64,000 nt of DNA from Rheinheimera pacifica. GTDB lineage: Bacteria > Pseudomonadota > Gammaproteobacteria > Enterobacterales > Alteromonadaceae. Shown here one piece after another: positions 52,893 to 63,666 of the stretch. The stretch's first letter is position 1. Each line of letters starts with the position of its first letter. Position numbers and translations under genes: made by a program. The notes under the pieces are model-generated. The model searched no databases, was not told the DNA's origin, and was given only the letters and a program-made list of their open reading frames with translations. The DNA lies in NCBI RefSeq assembly GCF_900108485.1, contig NZ_FNXF01000007.1, positions 62,001 through 126,000 of the forward strand, in the 5' to 3' direction.

Positions 52893-55553
52893 TCAGACAT
52901 CAGAAACAGTCTTATCTTCATTATCTGCCTGAATATTCACCTGTATTTGTGTCAGCAACTGTAAGCATTCGTCCCGTTGCTGTGTATTAGCCGCCACTTC
53001 AAGCTCACCTGCCAGCCGGGTAAGTTGCGGATACCCCATGCTGCCGGCGCTGCCTTTAAGACTATGGGCGGCAAATGCCAGCTCCCGCCACTGCGCAGCA
53101 CTACAGTACTGTTTCAGTTCCTGATACAACTGTGGCAACTGGGCAGCAAACTGGCGCTTTAACGCCTGCATTTGCGGATCTTGCGCCAATTGCTGCTCCA
53201 GGCTGCTTAAAGCTGGTATCGTTTGGTTGGTGTACTTTGCCAATAGCGTAATCAGTTCTTTCTGGTTAACCGGTTTGGCCAGTAAGCTCTGGCAACCAGC
53301 ACGTTTGTAGCGTTCAAGATCTTCGGTCATAACATTTGCCGTTACGGCAATGACCGGCGTATCAATACCGGCATGGCGGATTAACTGCGTTGCCTCTTCG
53401 CCGCCCATTAGCGGCATTTGCATATCCATAAAAATCAGATCAAAATCTTCCGCCAATGCCCGCTCTACCGCCTTATGGCCATTATCTACCAGTACGCAGC
53501 TGGTGTTGGCTTTTTCCAGCATTAACTGCAGCAATAGCTGATTATCCGGGTTATCTTCTGCCACCAATATATGCAGCTGTTGCACCGCAACGGTTTGGGC
53601 ATTTTGCGAAGCCGCCTGAGCCTCTCTTGAAAAAGCGTGTACCAGCTCAGTTAGCTGGCCTGAACAATCAAATTGCAGTTCAAAACAACTACCAATGCCT
53701 TTTACACTTTCAACCTGAATATCACCACGCATCTGCTGCATTAGCTTCTTTGAAATACACAAGCCAAGCCCGGTGCCACCGAAATGGCGGGTTACCGTGG
53801 CATCTGCCTGCACAAAGGGCTGGAAAATACGGCCCAGCTCTTCCGCCGACATCCCTATACCCGTGTCTTTTACTTTAATAGACAGCTGTTGCTGGATAGC
53901 GTCGAAAGACACACTGATAACTATTTTGCCTTTTTGGGTAAACTTGACGGCATTACTGGTCAGGTTTAGCAACACCTGCCGAAAGCGTAATACGTCGTTA
54001 TACAGCATCAGCGGTAACGGAAATTGCAAGTCTAACTGGCAGGTCAGGCCTTTGGCTTCCCCCTGACTGCGGGTTAACTGAAACACATCATCAATTAATG
54101 CTAAGCAGTTAAAATGCTCGTGCAGCAGTTCCAGTTTTTCAGCTTCAATTTTAGATAAATCCAGAATATCGTTAATTAACCCGAGTAAGTGGTCGCCACT
54201 TTTTAATACACGCTGCAGATAGTTTTGCCGCTTATCGTTGTCGGGCTCTGTTTGCGCTTGCTCTGAAAAGCCAATAATGGCAGTAAGTGGAGTGCGGATT
54301 TCGTGGCTCATATTGGCCAGAAACACACTTTTTAGCCGGTTAGCCTGCTCGGCGGTTTCACGGGCGAGGATCAATTCCTGGTTCGCCGCAGCTAAGTCAT
54401 CATTGGCACGGGCTAAGTCCTGGGTGCGGCGTAGTACTTTGTCTTCAAGCTGTTGTTTATAAGCGCGTTCACGCTCGCGGTATACCCGCAGCTGGCGTAC
54501 CATAACATTAAACGCAGCAAACATATCGCCCAGTTCATCCTGCTTGGTCACTTCCAGTAGAGTAGACAAGTCTCCCCGCCCTACTGCTGTCTTCGCCGCT
54601 GTCAGCTGTTTAATCGGTTCAAATACATTGCGGATAAGTAGCCAGTACACCAGTAAGGGCAACATCAAACACACCAGCAACGTCATCAGCACCAGCACCA
54701 GCGATAGCATTTTCTGTTGGCGGTACAGTTCGCTCTCATCCAGGCCATATAACAGCTGAAAAGAACCCGGCAGGCTTTTACCCAGCAATAGCCGTGTTTG
54801 CCCGAGCAATATTACTGGCTTGAATTTATCGGCATCAATACTTTGCTGGATAGCACGAAAATTAGTTGGCGCAAAAGCGCTGCCAATTAATGCCGGTGTG
54901 CTGGCAAACGTCACGGTGTCGGCTTTGCTGATCAATAAGGTAACGCTATTAGGCGTATGTTGATAATTAACAATGTCAGACAGCAGTTGTGGCCTGACCA
55001 CTACTACCAGATAGCCCCATAACCGGCGGGACTCACTAACCGAACCGGCGTACAGCTTATGCGCAAAAAACAGCTGTAGATCTTTGCTGTCGTTGTCACG
55101 GGCTAAAAAGTAACCCGACTCATCTACCATGGCCTGCAATGAAGAGAAATATTCGTTACGAAAACGGTTGGGAATGCCAGACACTTCGGCTTTGGCTGGC
55201 AACTGGGTTTCATATTCACCGTTCAGATTAACCAGCTTCAGCGCAACAATATGCTGATCAGCCATAACATACTGATTAAGCTGCAGCTCTAACGCTGTCA
55301 GTGTCGTGCTGTTACGTTGCACTATATGCTGTTGCAGCAAGGGGCTTTGTGCCAGCATGCCAAGCCGGGTTTGTTGCAGCAGCAAAAAGTTAGTCAGCTC
55401 GGTTTGTTGCCGGAACAAGCTTTGCTCTGCCTTAAAGTAAGCTTCCTGCTGTAAATGTTGCTTGCTGAACTGGTACGCCAGATAGCCAAACGCCATTACC
55501 GGCAATACCAGCAATGGCAGCATATAAGCAACGAGCGTTTCGCGTAACCTCAT
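52893..55553 (-). CDS. Hybrid sensor kinase with receiver and HPt
   Basis: 886-residue membrane kinase: helix at about 10-28, a periplasmic sensor of about 250 residues (Cache-like), helix at about 285-308, HAMP to about 360, coiled coil, HisKA with H417 (MSHEIRTPLTAI), ATPase domain (NLTSNAVKFTQKG; GGTGLGLCISK), receiver with D710 (LIFMDMQMP) and HPt with H830 (AAHSLKGSAGSMG). This is a BarA/ArcB-like phosphorelay layout. No target regulator is adjacent, so the final output is unknown. Confidence 0.92.
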   Translation of the reverse strand: MRLRETLVAYMLPLLVLPVMAFGYLAYQFSKQHLQQEAYFKAEQSLFRQQTELTNFLLLQQTRLGMLAQSPLLQQHIVQRNSTTLTALELQLNQYVMADQHIVALKLVNLNGEYETQLPAKAEVSGIPNRFRNEYFSSLQAMVDESGYFLARDNDSKDLQLFFAHKLYAGSVSESRRLWGYLVVVVRPQLLSDIVNYQHTPNSVTLLISKADTVTFASTPALIGSAFAPTNFRAIQQSIDADKFKPVILLGQTRLLLGKSLPGSFQLLYGLDESELYRQQKMLSLVLVLMTLLVCLMLPLLVYWLLIRNVFEPIKQLTAAKTAVGRGDLSTLLEVTKQDELGDMFAAFNVMVRQLRVYRERERAYKQQLEDKVLRRTQDLARANDDLAAANQELILARETAEQANRLKSVFLANMSHEIRTPLTAIIGFSEQAQTEPDNDKRQNYLQRVLKSGDHLLGLINDILDLSKIEAEKLELLHEHFNCLALIDDVFQLTRSQGEAKGLTCQLDLQFPLPLMLYNDVLRFRQVLLNLTSNAVKFTQKGKIVISVSFDAIQQQLSIKVKDTGIGMSAEELGRIFQPFVQADATVTRHFGGTGLGLCISKKLMQQMRGDIQVESVKGIGSCFELQFDCSGQLTELVHAFSREAQAASQNAQTVAVQQLHILVAEDNPDNQLLLQLMLEKANTSCVLVDNGHKAVERALAEDFDLIFMDMQMPLMGGEEATQLIRHAGIDTPVIAVTANVMTEDLERYKRAGCQSLLAKPVNQKELITLLAKYTNQTIPALSSLEQQLAQDPQMQALKRQFAAQLPQLYQELKQYCSAAQWRELAFAAHSLKGSAGSMGYPQLTRLAGELEVAANTQQRDECLQLLTQIQVNIQADNEDKTVSDV

Positions 55554-55641
55554 CCTTGTCCTGGCTCACAGACAAAGCCTTACCGGCTTTGCATATTTTA
55601 CATCGCTACAGCATAACCAGCATACGACAACGCCACAAGCG

Positions 55642-56511
55642 CTAGTTTACATCGGCACTTACGTCGGCATGATACAAGGTTTTAATCCAGCGCTCTTCGG
55701 TAATAAAGTTCCAGTGCCAGCTCTGCCATTGCTGCCCCAAACCCTTATCTACGGCTTGCTGCTCAGTCATGCCGGCGGCTTTATAGCCTTGCACCACAGC
55801 CAGCGTGGCCTCCATCATATCCAGAGACCGTTGCACACCGGCTTTATCCGTTAACTGGCCATGGCCAGGGATCACTTTAGTCTGCTCGTTTAGCATGCCA
55901 ATAAGGGTGCGGGTATTGTCGATATAACCTTTAACCGAGCCGCCATTACTGACATCAATAAACGGAAACCGGCCTTCAAACAACAAATCACCAAAATGTA
56001 CGGCATTGGCCTGTTCAAACCAGACCACAATATCACCGTCAGTATGGCTTGGTGGCATATAATCCAGCCTTACTGTCTGGCCGTTTAAATGCAAGCTAAG
56101 CTGGTCAGTGAAGGTGGTTTTTGGTAAGCCATTACGCGGAAATTTTGCATCCTGGGTTAAGCGGCTTAACACGTTGTTGTGGGCAATAATGTCGATGTTG
56201 GCTGCAAGTGCGCTGTTACCGCCGACATGATCACCATGCAGATGAGTATTGATCAGGGTAGTCAGGGGTCTATTTGCACTTAACTGCTGTAACTTGGTTT
56301 TAATTTTACCCGCTAATTCAGCATATTGTGTATCAACCAGCAACACCTTATCACCGGCAATTAAGGTCGCCATATTGCCGCCGGCACCAGACAGCATATA
56401 CAGGTTGTCTGCCAGCTTCGTTTCCTCTACCTGTACATCTTTAAAGCGGTCTGCCTGTAACGGTGCGGCAGCGAGCAGCAATACCAGTGCAGTAGCTAAA
56501 CTAAGTTTCAT
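55642..56511 (-). CDS. Secreted MBL-fold metallohydrolase
   Basis: 289-residue precursor with a signal peptide (residues 1-20). The metallo-beta-lactamase zinc motif is complete in H90-L-H92-G-D94-H95 (THLHGDHVGG), with the later ligands in PPSHTDGD, HFGDLLF and VIPGHGQL. Substrate unknown; related periplasmic enzymes include hydrolases of beta-lactams and thiol esters. It follows the purine permease gene by 6 bp on the same strand. Confidence 0.87.
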   Translation of the reverse strand: MKLSLATALVLLLAAAPLQADRFKDVQVEETKLADNLYMLSGAGGNMATLIAGDKVLLVDTQYAELAGKIKTKLQQLSANRPLTTLINTHLHGDHVGGNSALAANIDIIAHNNVLSRLTQDAKFPRNGLPKTTFTDQLSLHLNGQTVRLDYMPPSHTDGDIVVWFEQANAVHFGDLLFEGRFPFIDVSNGGSVKGYIDNTRTLIGMLNEQTKVIPGHGQLTDKAGVQRSLDMMEATLAVVQGYKAAGMTEQQAVDKGLGQQWQSWHWNFITEERWIKTLYHADVSADVN

Positions 56512-56517
56512 TGCTTA

Positions 56518-57807
56518 TTATCCCCAGATAAATTTGGCCAGAAATATCAGCGCCAGTAACCAGACACTGAGTGTGGTTTGCTGTAGCTTACCCGTGACTA
56601 AACATAACACAGCATAACTGATAAACCCCATACCAATACCGTCTGAAATAGAGAACGTCAGCGGCATCATAATCAACACAACGCATACCGGCACTGCATG
56701 GATCACATCATCCCACTCTACATGTTTTAGACTGCTAAGCATTAAAGTCGCCACGTATAGCAAGGCCCCGGCTGTAGCATAAGATGGCACCATAGCCGCC
56801 AGCGGTGAAAACCACAATGCTGCCAGAAATAGCAAACCAGTCACCACGGCCATCAATCCGGTACGCCCGCCTGCTGCCACGCCACTGGTGCTTTCTACAT
56901 AGCTGGTGGTAGTGGACGTGCCAAACAACGCACCTGCAATAGTAGCGCTGCTGTCGGCAATCAGCGCTTTATTCAAATCCGGTACTGTGCCGTTTTGTTG
57001 CATTAAACCCGCTTTATGGCTTACCGCTACTAAAGTGCCGGAGGTATCAAATAAATCCAGAAACAGCAGGCTTAAAATAACCGGCAACATGCTCAAGCTA
57101 AGTGCAGCGGCAAAATCCAGTTGCATAAAAGTAGGTGCTATGGACGGCGGTAGCGCGACTACACTGTTAAACTGAGTATCGCCCAGCCACCAGGCTACCG
57201 CGGTTATCAGCAAAATGCTGATTAACACGGCGCTGTGCCAGCCCCGGTGCGCCAGAGCAAAAATAATAAAAAAACCTGCCACCGCCAATAACACTTGCGG
57301 GCTATGCAAATCGCCCAGCGTCACCAGTGTAGCCGGGCTGGCCACAATAATATTGGCGGTTTTAAGAGCAATAAGCGCCAGAAACATACCAATACCGGCG
57401 GCTATGCCCATCTTTAGCGGCAGCGGTATGCTGTTGATAATCCACTCACGGATTTTAAAAATACTCAGCAGCAAAAACAAACAACCGGAGAAAAATACGC
57501 ACGCCAGCGCGGTTTGCCAGCTATGCCCTTGCTCTACCACTATAACGTAAGTGAAAAAAGCATTCAGGCCCATACCTGGCGCCAGCGCTACCGGCAAATT
57601 GGCCAGCAGCCCCATTAACAGGCAACCTAAAGCAGCAGCCAGACAAGTAGCCACGAATACCGCGCCCTGCTCCATACCGGTTTGCGCCAGCATAGCGGGG
57701 TTTACAAACAACACATAAGACATGGCCATAAAGGTTGTCAGGCCTGCTATAGCTTCACGTTTAACCGATGTACCGCGGGCATTAAGGGCAAATAGTCTGT
57801 CCAGCAA
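56518..57807 (-). CDS. NCS2 (AzgA-type) purine permease
   Basis: 429-residue inner-membrane transporter of the nucleobase family that imports adenine, guanine or hypoxanthine with protons. About 12-14 hydrophobic helices are seen, plus the family sequences TFMAMSYVLFVNPAML, VALAPGMGLNAFFTY and SSATIAGALFGTSTTTSYVES. I looked for a purine riboswitch upstream and saw none. Specificity (AdeP versus GhxP) cannot be decided. Confidence 0.9.
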   Translation of the reverse strand: MLDRLFALNARGTSVKREAIAGLTTFMAMSYVLFVNPAMLAQTGMEQGAVFVATCLAAALGCLLMGLLANLPVALAPGMGLNAFFTYVIVVEQGHSWQTALACVFFSGCLFLLLSIFKIREWIINSIPLPLKMGIAAGIGMFLALIALKTANIIVASPATLVTLGDLHSPQVLLAVAGFFIIFALAHRGWHSAVLISILLITAVAWWLGDTQFNSVVALPPSIAPTFMQLDFAAALSLSMLPVILSLLFLDLFDTSGTLVAVSHKAGLMQQNGTVPDLNKALIADSSATIAGALFGTSTTTSYVESTSGVAAGGRTGLMAVVTGLLFLAALWFSPLAAMVPSYATAGALLYVATLMLSSLKHVEWDDVIHAVPVCVVLIMMPLTFSISDGIGMGFISYAVLCLVTGKLQQTTLSVWLLALIFLAKFIWG

Positions 57808-57824
57808 GATGGTATTCCTCTAAT

Positions 57825-57851
57825 GTAAAAAGCTGGCTTGAAGCCAGCTTT
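57825..57851 (-). terminator. Terminator after nqrM
   Basis: Minus-strand stem AAAGCTGGC / GCCAGCTTT with a short TTCAA-type loop followed by TTTTT. It ends the nqr-apbE-nqrM transcript before the permease gene. Confidence 0.8.
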
Positions 57852-57877
57852 AGTGATAACCCGATAAAATAATCTGC

Positions 57878-58096
57878 TTAGATAATTTTATTCTGCTGCC
57901 AGAATTTTTCTTTATCCAGCCGCTGTTGGCGCTTTTCACAGGGTTTATCGCAGTCGCAGGCTTTTTCTATACCTACTGCGCCCAAGCCACCACAGCTACC
58001 GGCAATTGTTTTACGCTGTACCAGATAACCAATAGCCATTGCGACCATCACCAGCAAGAACAAACCAAAAGTTAATAAAAAAATAGTCATAACCAC
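57878..58096 (-). CDS. nqrM: Na+-NQR maturation protein NqrM
   Basis: 72-residue single-pass membrane protein (helix about 4-26) with four conserved cysteines C35, C47, C49 and C53 (AGSCGGLG, ACDCDKPCE), the DUF539/NqrM pattern. NqrM is needed to place the iron centre between NqrD and NqrE in Vibrio. It directly follows apbE by 4 bp. Confidence 0.93.
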   Translation of the reverse strand: MVMTIFLLTFGLFLLVMVAMAIGYLVQRKTIAGSCGGLGAVGIEKACDCDKPCEKRQQRLDKEKFWQQNKII

Positions 58097-58100
58097 TCCG

Positions 58101-59126
58101 CTATTGCGTTAAATAAGGCTCAAAAGCTTCAGAGCTAAGCTCTGTATAACCATCGTCTGTTTTAACCACCAGTAAAACCGCAATACCATGCTGGTTGGCA
58201 AATGCCAGTGCCTCTTGCGAATCCATCACATTAAGTGCTGTAGCATAACCGTCTGCCGTCATGCAGGACGGGTGCAATACTGTTACCGATACCGTACGGT
58301 TATTAATCGGCTTGCCGGTACGCGGGTCGAGTAAATGCGAATAGCGTATACCGTTCTCTTCAAAATAGTTACGGTAATCACCCGAGGTTGCCACACCGAT
58401 ATCGCCCGGCACTAAAATACGCTGTACGGCACGTTCGTTATTAACAGGCTTTTCAATAGCAATTTTCCATGGCTGTTGCTCAGGTTTTACACCTTTTAAC
58501 CGCATTTCGCCGCCAATTTCTACCAGATAATTAGTGATACCGTTTTGTTCCAGTATCGCCGCTACCTGATCGACGCCAAAGCCTTTTGCTATAGGTGATA
58601 AATCAACTGCAAGTTCCGGGTTGGCTTTTTGCAGGCCTTGCGCCGTAAGCGCTAACTTATCAAAGCCTACCACAGCCCGGGTTTGTTGTATTATTGCATC
58701 ATCAGGGGCATGTTCAATACGGCCCCTGGCACCAAAGCCCCATAGCTCTACCAGCGGGCCAACTGTAACATCCAGCACCCCCTGAGTTTGCCCGGCAATG
58801 CGCAGTGCTTCTGCCACCACAGTATGAGTTTGTGGCGACAACGGAAAAACACTGCCATCGCTGTGGCGGTTAAAGCGCATCAGTTCCGACTCAGGCCGGT
58901 AGGTCGACATTAAGTCGTTTACCAGTTCCAGTTCAGTATCAATCTGGTGCTGCAACGCAGTTTTATCAACTACAGCATCGGTATAAAATTTAACCACATA
59001 GTAAGTTCCCATCGTATTACCGTTTAACTGATACTGCTCAGTCGGCGGTGTTGACGGGCTGCATGAAACTAAAATGGCCAGCCCGATAAGAGCCAGCCAG
59101 TTTTTCAGGAAAGAAACACGAGACAT
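58101..59126 (-). CDS. apbE: FMN transferase ApbE
   Basis: Periplasmic flavin transferase that attaches FMN to threonine in NqrB and NqrC. The 341-residue lipoprotein (lipobox LVSC, C22) has the ApbE pattern: NTMGTYYVVKF near residue 39, SPIAKGFGVDQVA, IGGEMRLKG, SGDYRNYFEENG and HLLDPRTGKPI with metal-binding acids. Its place between nqrF and nqrM is the usual one. Confidence 0.95.
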   Translation of the reverse strand: MSRVSFLKNWLALIGLAILVSCSPSTPPTEQYQLNGNTMGTYYVVKFYTDAVVDKTALQHQIDTELELVNDLMSTYRPESELMRFNRHSDGSVFPLSPQTHTVVAEALRIAGQTQGVLDVTVGPLVELWGFGARGRIEHAPDDAIIQQTRAVVGFDKLALTAQGLQKANPELAVDLSPIAKGFGVDQVAAILEQNGITNYLVEIGGEMRLKGVKPEQQPWKIAIEKPVNNERAVQRILVPGDIGVATSGDYRNYFEENGIRYSHLLDPRTGKPINNRTVSVTVLHPSCMTADGYATALNVMDSQEALAFANQHGIAVLLVVKTDDGYTELSSEAFEPYLTQ

Positions 59127-59188
59127 AAAGGTTCCTGATAGCAGAAGGGGCAGCCTGTTACGGTGCCCCTGCCGGTTTTACTTAACTG

Positions 59189-60421
59189 TTAACCACCGAA
59201 GTCGTCTAACAGAATGTTTTCATCTTCTACGCCGAGATCTTTAAGCATATTGATAACAGCTTTATTCATCATCGGCGGGCCGCACATATAAAACTCACAA
59301 TCTTCCGGCGCTTTATGGTTTTTCAGGTAGTTTTCATAAATTACGTTATGAATAAAACCTGTATAACCGGTCCAGTTATCTTCCGGTTGTGGATCTGACA
59401 ACGCAACATGCCACTCGAAGTTGTCATTTTCTGCAGCCAGCATATCGAAATCTTCTACGTAGAACATTTCACGCTTAGAGCGGGCACCGTACCAGAAAGT
59501 AATTTTACGCTTCGATTTTAACCGGCGTAGCTGGTCGAAAATATGTGAACGCATCGGAGCCATACCGGCACCACCACCGATAAACACCATTTCGGCTTCC
59601 GTTTCTTTGGCAAAGAACTCACCAAACGGACCAGAGATAGTCACTTTATCGCCCTCTTTCAGGCTCCAGATATAAGATGACATCTTACCGCAAGGCAGGG
59701 TCAGATTATTTGGCGGCGGCGTAGCGATACGCACGTTCAGCATAATGATGCCTTCTTCTTCCGGATAGTTCGCCATCGAGTAGGCACGAATAGTTTCGTC
59801 GTCTACTTTTGACTCCAGGCTGAAGAACTTAAAGCGCTCCCAGTCACCACGGTATTGCTCAGGAATTTCAAAATCCTTGTACTTTACATGGTGGGCTGGC
59901 GCTTCGATCTGAATATAACCACCGGCACGGAACGGCACAGACTCGCCATCCGGGATCTGTAGTTTCAGTTCTTTAATAAAAGTGGCTTTGTTATCATTAG
60001 AAATAACAGTACAGTCCCATTTTTTGATGCCGAAGATTTCCTCTTCAACTTCAATTTCCATGTCAGATTTTACATTCACCTGACAGGACAAACGGCAACC
60101 TTCGCGTGCTTCACCTTTAGTAATGTGGCCAAGTTCCGTAGGCAGAATTTCACCGCCACCTGATTTAACATGTACCCGGCACTGGCCACAAGAACCACCA
60201 CCACCACAAGCTGATGATAAGAAAATACCTTTATCGGCTAATGCGCCCAGCAGTTTGCCACCGGCTTTGGTTTTAATTGCCTTGTCCGGATCACCGTTAA
60301 TGCTGATGGTAATGTCACCTGAAGCTACCAGCTTGGATTTCGCCGCTAAAATAATAACGACTAATGCCAGTACCACCAGGGTAAACATGCCAACGCCAAG
60401 AAATATGTCTACATTTTCCAT
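59189..60421 (-). CDS. nqrF: Na+-NQR subunit F (NADH dehydrogenase)
   Basis: Entry point for NADH electrons. The 410-residue protein has an N-terminal membrane helix (about 5-27), a ferredoxin domain with 2Fe-2S ligands C72, C78, C81 and C113, an FAD domain ([12 protein letters not shown]) and an NADH domain ([26 protein letters not shown]). Length and motifs match Vibrio NqrF. Confidence 0.97.
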   Translation of the reverse strand: MENVDIFLGVGMFTLVVLALVVIILAAKSKLVASGDITISINGDPDKAIKTKAGGKLLGALADKGIFLSSACGGGGSCGQCRVHVKSGGGEILPTELGHITKGEAREGCRLSCQVNVKSDMEIEVEEEIFGIKKWDCTVISNDNKATFIKELKLQIPDGESVPFRAGGYIQIEAPAHHVKYKDFEIPEQYRGDWERFKFFSLESKVDDETIRAYSMANYPEEEGIIMLNVRIATPPPNNLTLPCGKMSSYIWSLKEGDKVTISGPFGEFFAKETEAEMVFIGGGAGMAPMRSHIFDQLRRLKSKRKITFWYGARSKREMFYVEDFDMLAAENDNFEWHVALSDPQPEDNWTGYTGFIHNVIYENYLKNHKAPEDCEFYMCGPPMMNKAVINMLKDLGVEDENILLDDFGG

Positions 60422-60439
60422 ATTGCGTTCCCTTACCCC

Positions 60440-61048
60440 TTACAGTGAAACACCGGAGAAAGACATAAAGCCCAACCCCATTAAACCAACCATTAAGAAG
60501 GTAATACCCAGGCCACGTAAACCGTGTGGAATATCTGCGTATTTCAGCTTCTCACGAATACCGGCCAGCAGAGTAATTGCCAAAGCCCAGCCTACGCCGC
60601 TGCCCAAGCCAAATACTACGCTTTCACCGAAGTTGTAATCACGTTCAACCATAAAGGCCACTGCACCGAAAATGGCACAGTTCACCGTGATTAACGGCAG
60701 GAAAATACCCAGAGCGTTGTACAACGCCGGAAAGAACTTATCTAACGTCATTTCCAGAATTTGTACTAATGCAGCGATAACACCAATGTAAGTTAAGAAA
60801 CCCAGGAAGCTTAAGTCAGCCTCAGGGAAACCTGCCCAGCTTAAAGCGCCAGGCGCCAGCAGGTTTTGATACACCAGGTTATTTACCGGTACTGAAATAC
60901 CCAGTACAACGATAACAGCAACCCCCAGGCCAAAGGCTGTCGTAATTTTCTTTGATACGGCAATAAAAGTACACATACCAAGGAAGAAGGTCAGCGCCAG
61001 GTTCTCAATAAACACTGCGCGAACAAATAAGCTTATATAATGTTCCAT
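60440..61048 (-). CDS. nqrE: Na+-NQR subunit E
   Basis: 202-residue integral membrane subunit with six helices; with NqrD it holds the intramembrane iron centre. Conserved cysteines appear in [10 protein letters not shown] and NCAIFGAV. It is 18 bp before nqrF, 10 bp after nqrD. Confidence 0.96.
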   Translation of the reverse strand: MEHYISLFVRAVFIENLALTFFLGMCTFIAVSKKITTAFGLGVAVIVVLGISVPVNNLVYQNLLAPGALSWAGFPEADLSFLGFLTYIGVIAALVQILEMTLDKFFPALYNALGIFLPLITVNCAIFGAVAFMVERDYNFGESVVFGLGSGVGWALAITLLAGIREKLKYADIPHGLRGLGITFLMVGLMGLGFMSFSGVSL

Positions 61049-61058
61049 CTACAGCTCC

Positions 61059-61688
61059 TTATGCCTTCTCGACTTGTTCAGTACGGTAAGTACGCAGTAA
61101 CCAAATCAGGCCGGCAATAATGATAAAGGCGCTTGGTGGCATTAGCAGCAAGCCCATCGGCTGATACCAGCCGCCATCTTTTACCAGTGGCATAATTTCA
61201 ATACCAAACAGAGTACCTGAACCGCCTAATTCACGAATAAAGGCAACGGTCATCAGTACTACGCTATAACCTAAACCATTACCGATACCATCAAGGAAGC
61301 TGATACCTGGCGCGCTTTTCATCGCGAACGCTTCAGCACGGCCCATTACGATACAGTTAGTGATAATCAGGCCAACAAATACCGATAACTCTTTGGCTAC
61401 ATCGTAGGCGAAGGCTTTCAGTAATTGGTCTACCAAAATTACCAGAGAGGCGATGATCGTCATCTGCACGATAATACGCACGCTGGACGGTATATGGTTA
61501 CGAATTAACGAGATAAAAAAGTTAGAGAAAGCCGTTACCAGAGTTAGTGCAATACACATAACCAGGGCTTTATCCATCTTAGTGGTTACCGCCAGCGCAG
61601 AACAGATACCCAGTACCTGCAAAGCAATAGGGTTATTGGCAAATACCGGGCCAAACAGAACCGTTTTAATTTCTTTTGCATTAGCCAT
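61059..61688 (-). CDS. nqrD: Na+-NQR subunit D
   Basis: 209-residue integral membrane subunit with about six helices, homologous to NqrE; includes [11 protein letters not shown] and [16 protein letters not shown] with the conserved cysteines for the iron centre. Overlaps the end of nqrC by 8 bp. Confidence 0.96.
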   Translation of the reverse strand: MANAKEIKTVLFGPVFANNPIALQVLGICSALAVTTKMDKALVMCIALTLVTAFSNFFISLIRNHIPSSVRIIVQMTIIASLVILVDQLLKAFAYDVAKELSVFVGLIITNCIVMGRAEAFAMKSAPGISFLDGIGNGLGYSVVLMTVAFIRELGGSGTLFGIEIMPLVKDGGWYQPMGLLLMPPSAFIIIAGLIWLLRTYRTEQVEKA

Positions 61689-62466
61689 TATTCAATGCTC
61701 CGTCGCGAACTTTAGCCAGGAACGGGGCAAACCCCTTAGCACCTGCCCAGAAATCGAAAGTGTACTGTACGCCATTGCTGGTTAACGTCGCACCAGACAA
61801 GCCGTCAACTTCAAAGGCAGAATCAGCGCTGGCATTACCCGGCTTCACCACTTTAATAGCAGGGGCACCAGATTGATCAAGCAGCTTTTTACCTTCGAAT
61901 TGCGCCACCCATCTTGGATTTTGCACTTCACCACCTAAGCCGGCTGTTTCGCCCTGCTCATAGTAGTTAAGGCCTTTGATGGTAGAGCCATCAGCACCCA
62001 GAGCTAAAAAGGCATGCATCGTAGACCATAAACCGTAGCCATGAATTGGCAACACTATGGCTGATAACTCACCTGACTCCACACCATCGTTGTACGCCAG
62101 ATAAACCGGAGCAATATTAGCGCGGCTTTTAATTGACGCGACATCTTCGTCACCTGACAAGCGAATACTCTCTTCCGGATTTTTCATAAACTTCCGGTAA
62201 TCGTAGTTAGCAGGCTTTTCAACAAAATCGCCGGTGTTTAAGTCAACAAAGCGCTCTTCAATATGCTTGTTGTACAGCGCATTAATATCGCTACCAGACA
62301 GTAACCCAGTTACTGCCAATACGTTTTTCTGCGAGTCCAGCAGCTTGTTTGCTGTTTGTTGCGGACGTAACTGCACTGCGGCAGTAGATACAATCACCGC
62401 ACAAACTAAACATAAAGAGATGACTACGATCAGCGTTTTGCTGATGCTATCGTTATTACTAGACAT
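61681..62466 (-). CDS. nqrC: Na+-NQR subunit C
   Basis: 261-residue subunit with one membrane helix (about 10-30) and a periplasmic domain carrying covalent FMN on T227 ([10 protein letters not shown]). The start [10 protein letters not shown] fits the family; an upstream extension of 20 residues is rejected. Overlaps nqrB by 8 bp and nqrD by 8 bp. Confidence 0.96.
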   Translation of the reverse strand: MSSNNDSISKTLIVVISLCLVCAVIVSTAAVQLRPQQTANKLLDSQKNVLAVTGLLSGSDINALYNKHIEERFVDLNTGDFVEKPANYDYRKFMKNPEESIRLSGDEDVASIKSRANIAPVYLAYNDGVESGELSAIVLPIHGYGLWSTMHAFLALGADGSTIKGLNYYEQGETAGLGGEVQNPRWVAQFEGKKLLDQSGAPAIKVVKPGNASADSAFEVDGLSGATLTSNGVQYTFDFWAGAKGFAPFLAKVRDGALNNG

Positions 62467-63664
62467 TACGTGCCAGCCTCCGTTTGATATTGGCCTGAGC
62501 CACGAAGAAATCGAACAATGGCGCAAACAGGTTAGCGAACAGTATGGCTAACATCATACCTTCAGGGTATGCCGGGTTAACGACACGGATCATCACAACC
62601 ATAAAGCCAATCAGAATACCGTATGCCCACTTACCTTTATCAGTAAAGGACGCTGAAACCGGGTCAGTTGCCATAAATAACATACCAATGGCAAAGCCGC
62701 CCAATACCAGGTGCCAGTGCCAGGGCATGGCAAACATAGTGTTACTTTCTGAGCCGATGGCGTTAAACAGGTAAGCAGACAGCACCATACCCACCATAAC
62801 ACCGGCCACTATGCGCCAGGAGGCTATACGGAAGTAAATCAGAGCTAAACCACCGATTAATAGTGCTAATACTGAGGTTTCACCGACAGAACCCGGAATA
62901 AAGCCCAGGAAGGCATCCCACCACAGTTCCATGTTAGCTGCATAATCAAGCTCGCCTGCTGCAGCCTTGCTTAGCCAGGTCGCCCCTGAATAACCATCGG
63001 CTACTGTCCATACTGCATCACCGGAAATTTGTGCCGGATAAGCAAAAAACAGAAACGCACGGCCAGCCAGCGCCGGGTTTAAGAAGTTACGGCCGGTACC
63101 ACCAAACACTTCTTTGGCAATAACGATACCGAAAGTAATACCCAGTGCTACCTGCCACAGCGGAATAGTCGCCGGCAGAATTAACGCAAACAGGATAGAA
63201 CTAACAAAGAAGCCTTCGTTAACTTCGTGCTTACGCACTGAGGCAAACAATACTTCCCAAAAGCCACCAACAATAAAGGTTACAGCGTAAATTGGCAGAA
63301 ACCAAACGGCGCCGTACCACATTTTACTGCCCCAGCCGGATTGGGCGGTCAGTTCACCACCTAAGGCCTGATAAACAGCAACCTGCCAGGTATCTGGCGT
63401 GCCAAAACCAGCCTGCAGGGCAATAACCGCCTGATGACCAATATTGTACATACCAAAGAATAGCGCCGGGAACAATGCCAGCCAAACAAAGATCATGATA
63501 CGTTTTAAATCGATACTATCACGTACGTGAGTACCGTTTTTCGTCACCAGACCTGGGGTATAAAGGACAGTAGCAATAGCTTCATACAGCGCATACCACT
63601 TTTCATATTTACCGCCTTTCTCAAAAGACGGCTCAATGCGCTCTAAAAAATGCTTCAAACTCAT
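62459..63664 (-). CDS. nqrB: Na+-NQR subunit B
   Basis: 401-residue membrane subunit with ten or so helices, Na+ path and riboflavin/FMN sites. The covalent FMN threonine is T229 in [30 protein letters not shown] is another family block. The start [12 protein letters not shown] is standard; an 11-residue extension is rejected. Follows nqrA by 2 bp. Confidence 0.97.
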   Translation of the reverse strand: MSLKHFLERIEPSFEKGGKYEKWYALYEAIATVLYTPGLVTKNGTHVRDSIDLKRIMIFVWLALFPALFFGMYNIGHQAVIALQAGFGTPDTWQVAVYQALGGELTAQSGWGSKMWYGAVWFLPIYAVTFIVGGFWEVLFASVRKHEVNEGFFVSSILFALILPATIPLWQVALGITFGIVIAKEVFGGTGRNFLNPALAGRAFLFFAYPAQISGDAVWTVADGYSGATWLSKAAAGELDYAANMELWWDAFLGFIPGSVGETSVLALLIGGLALIYFRIASWRIVAGVMVGMVLSAYLFNAIGSESNTMFAMPWHWHLVLGGFAIGMLFMATDPVSASFTDKGKWAYGILIGFMVVMIRVVNPAYPEGMMLAILFANLFAPLFDFFVAQANIKRRLARNV

Positions 63665-63666
63665 GA

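Noticed and set aside
57808-57877. Possible purine riboswitch upstream of the permease gene
   Set aside because: The short gap contains only the nqrM terminator hairpin; no room for an aptamer.
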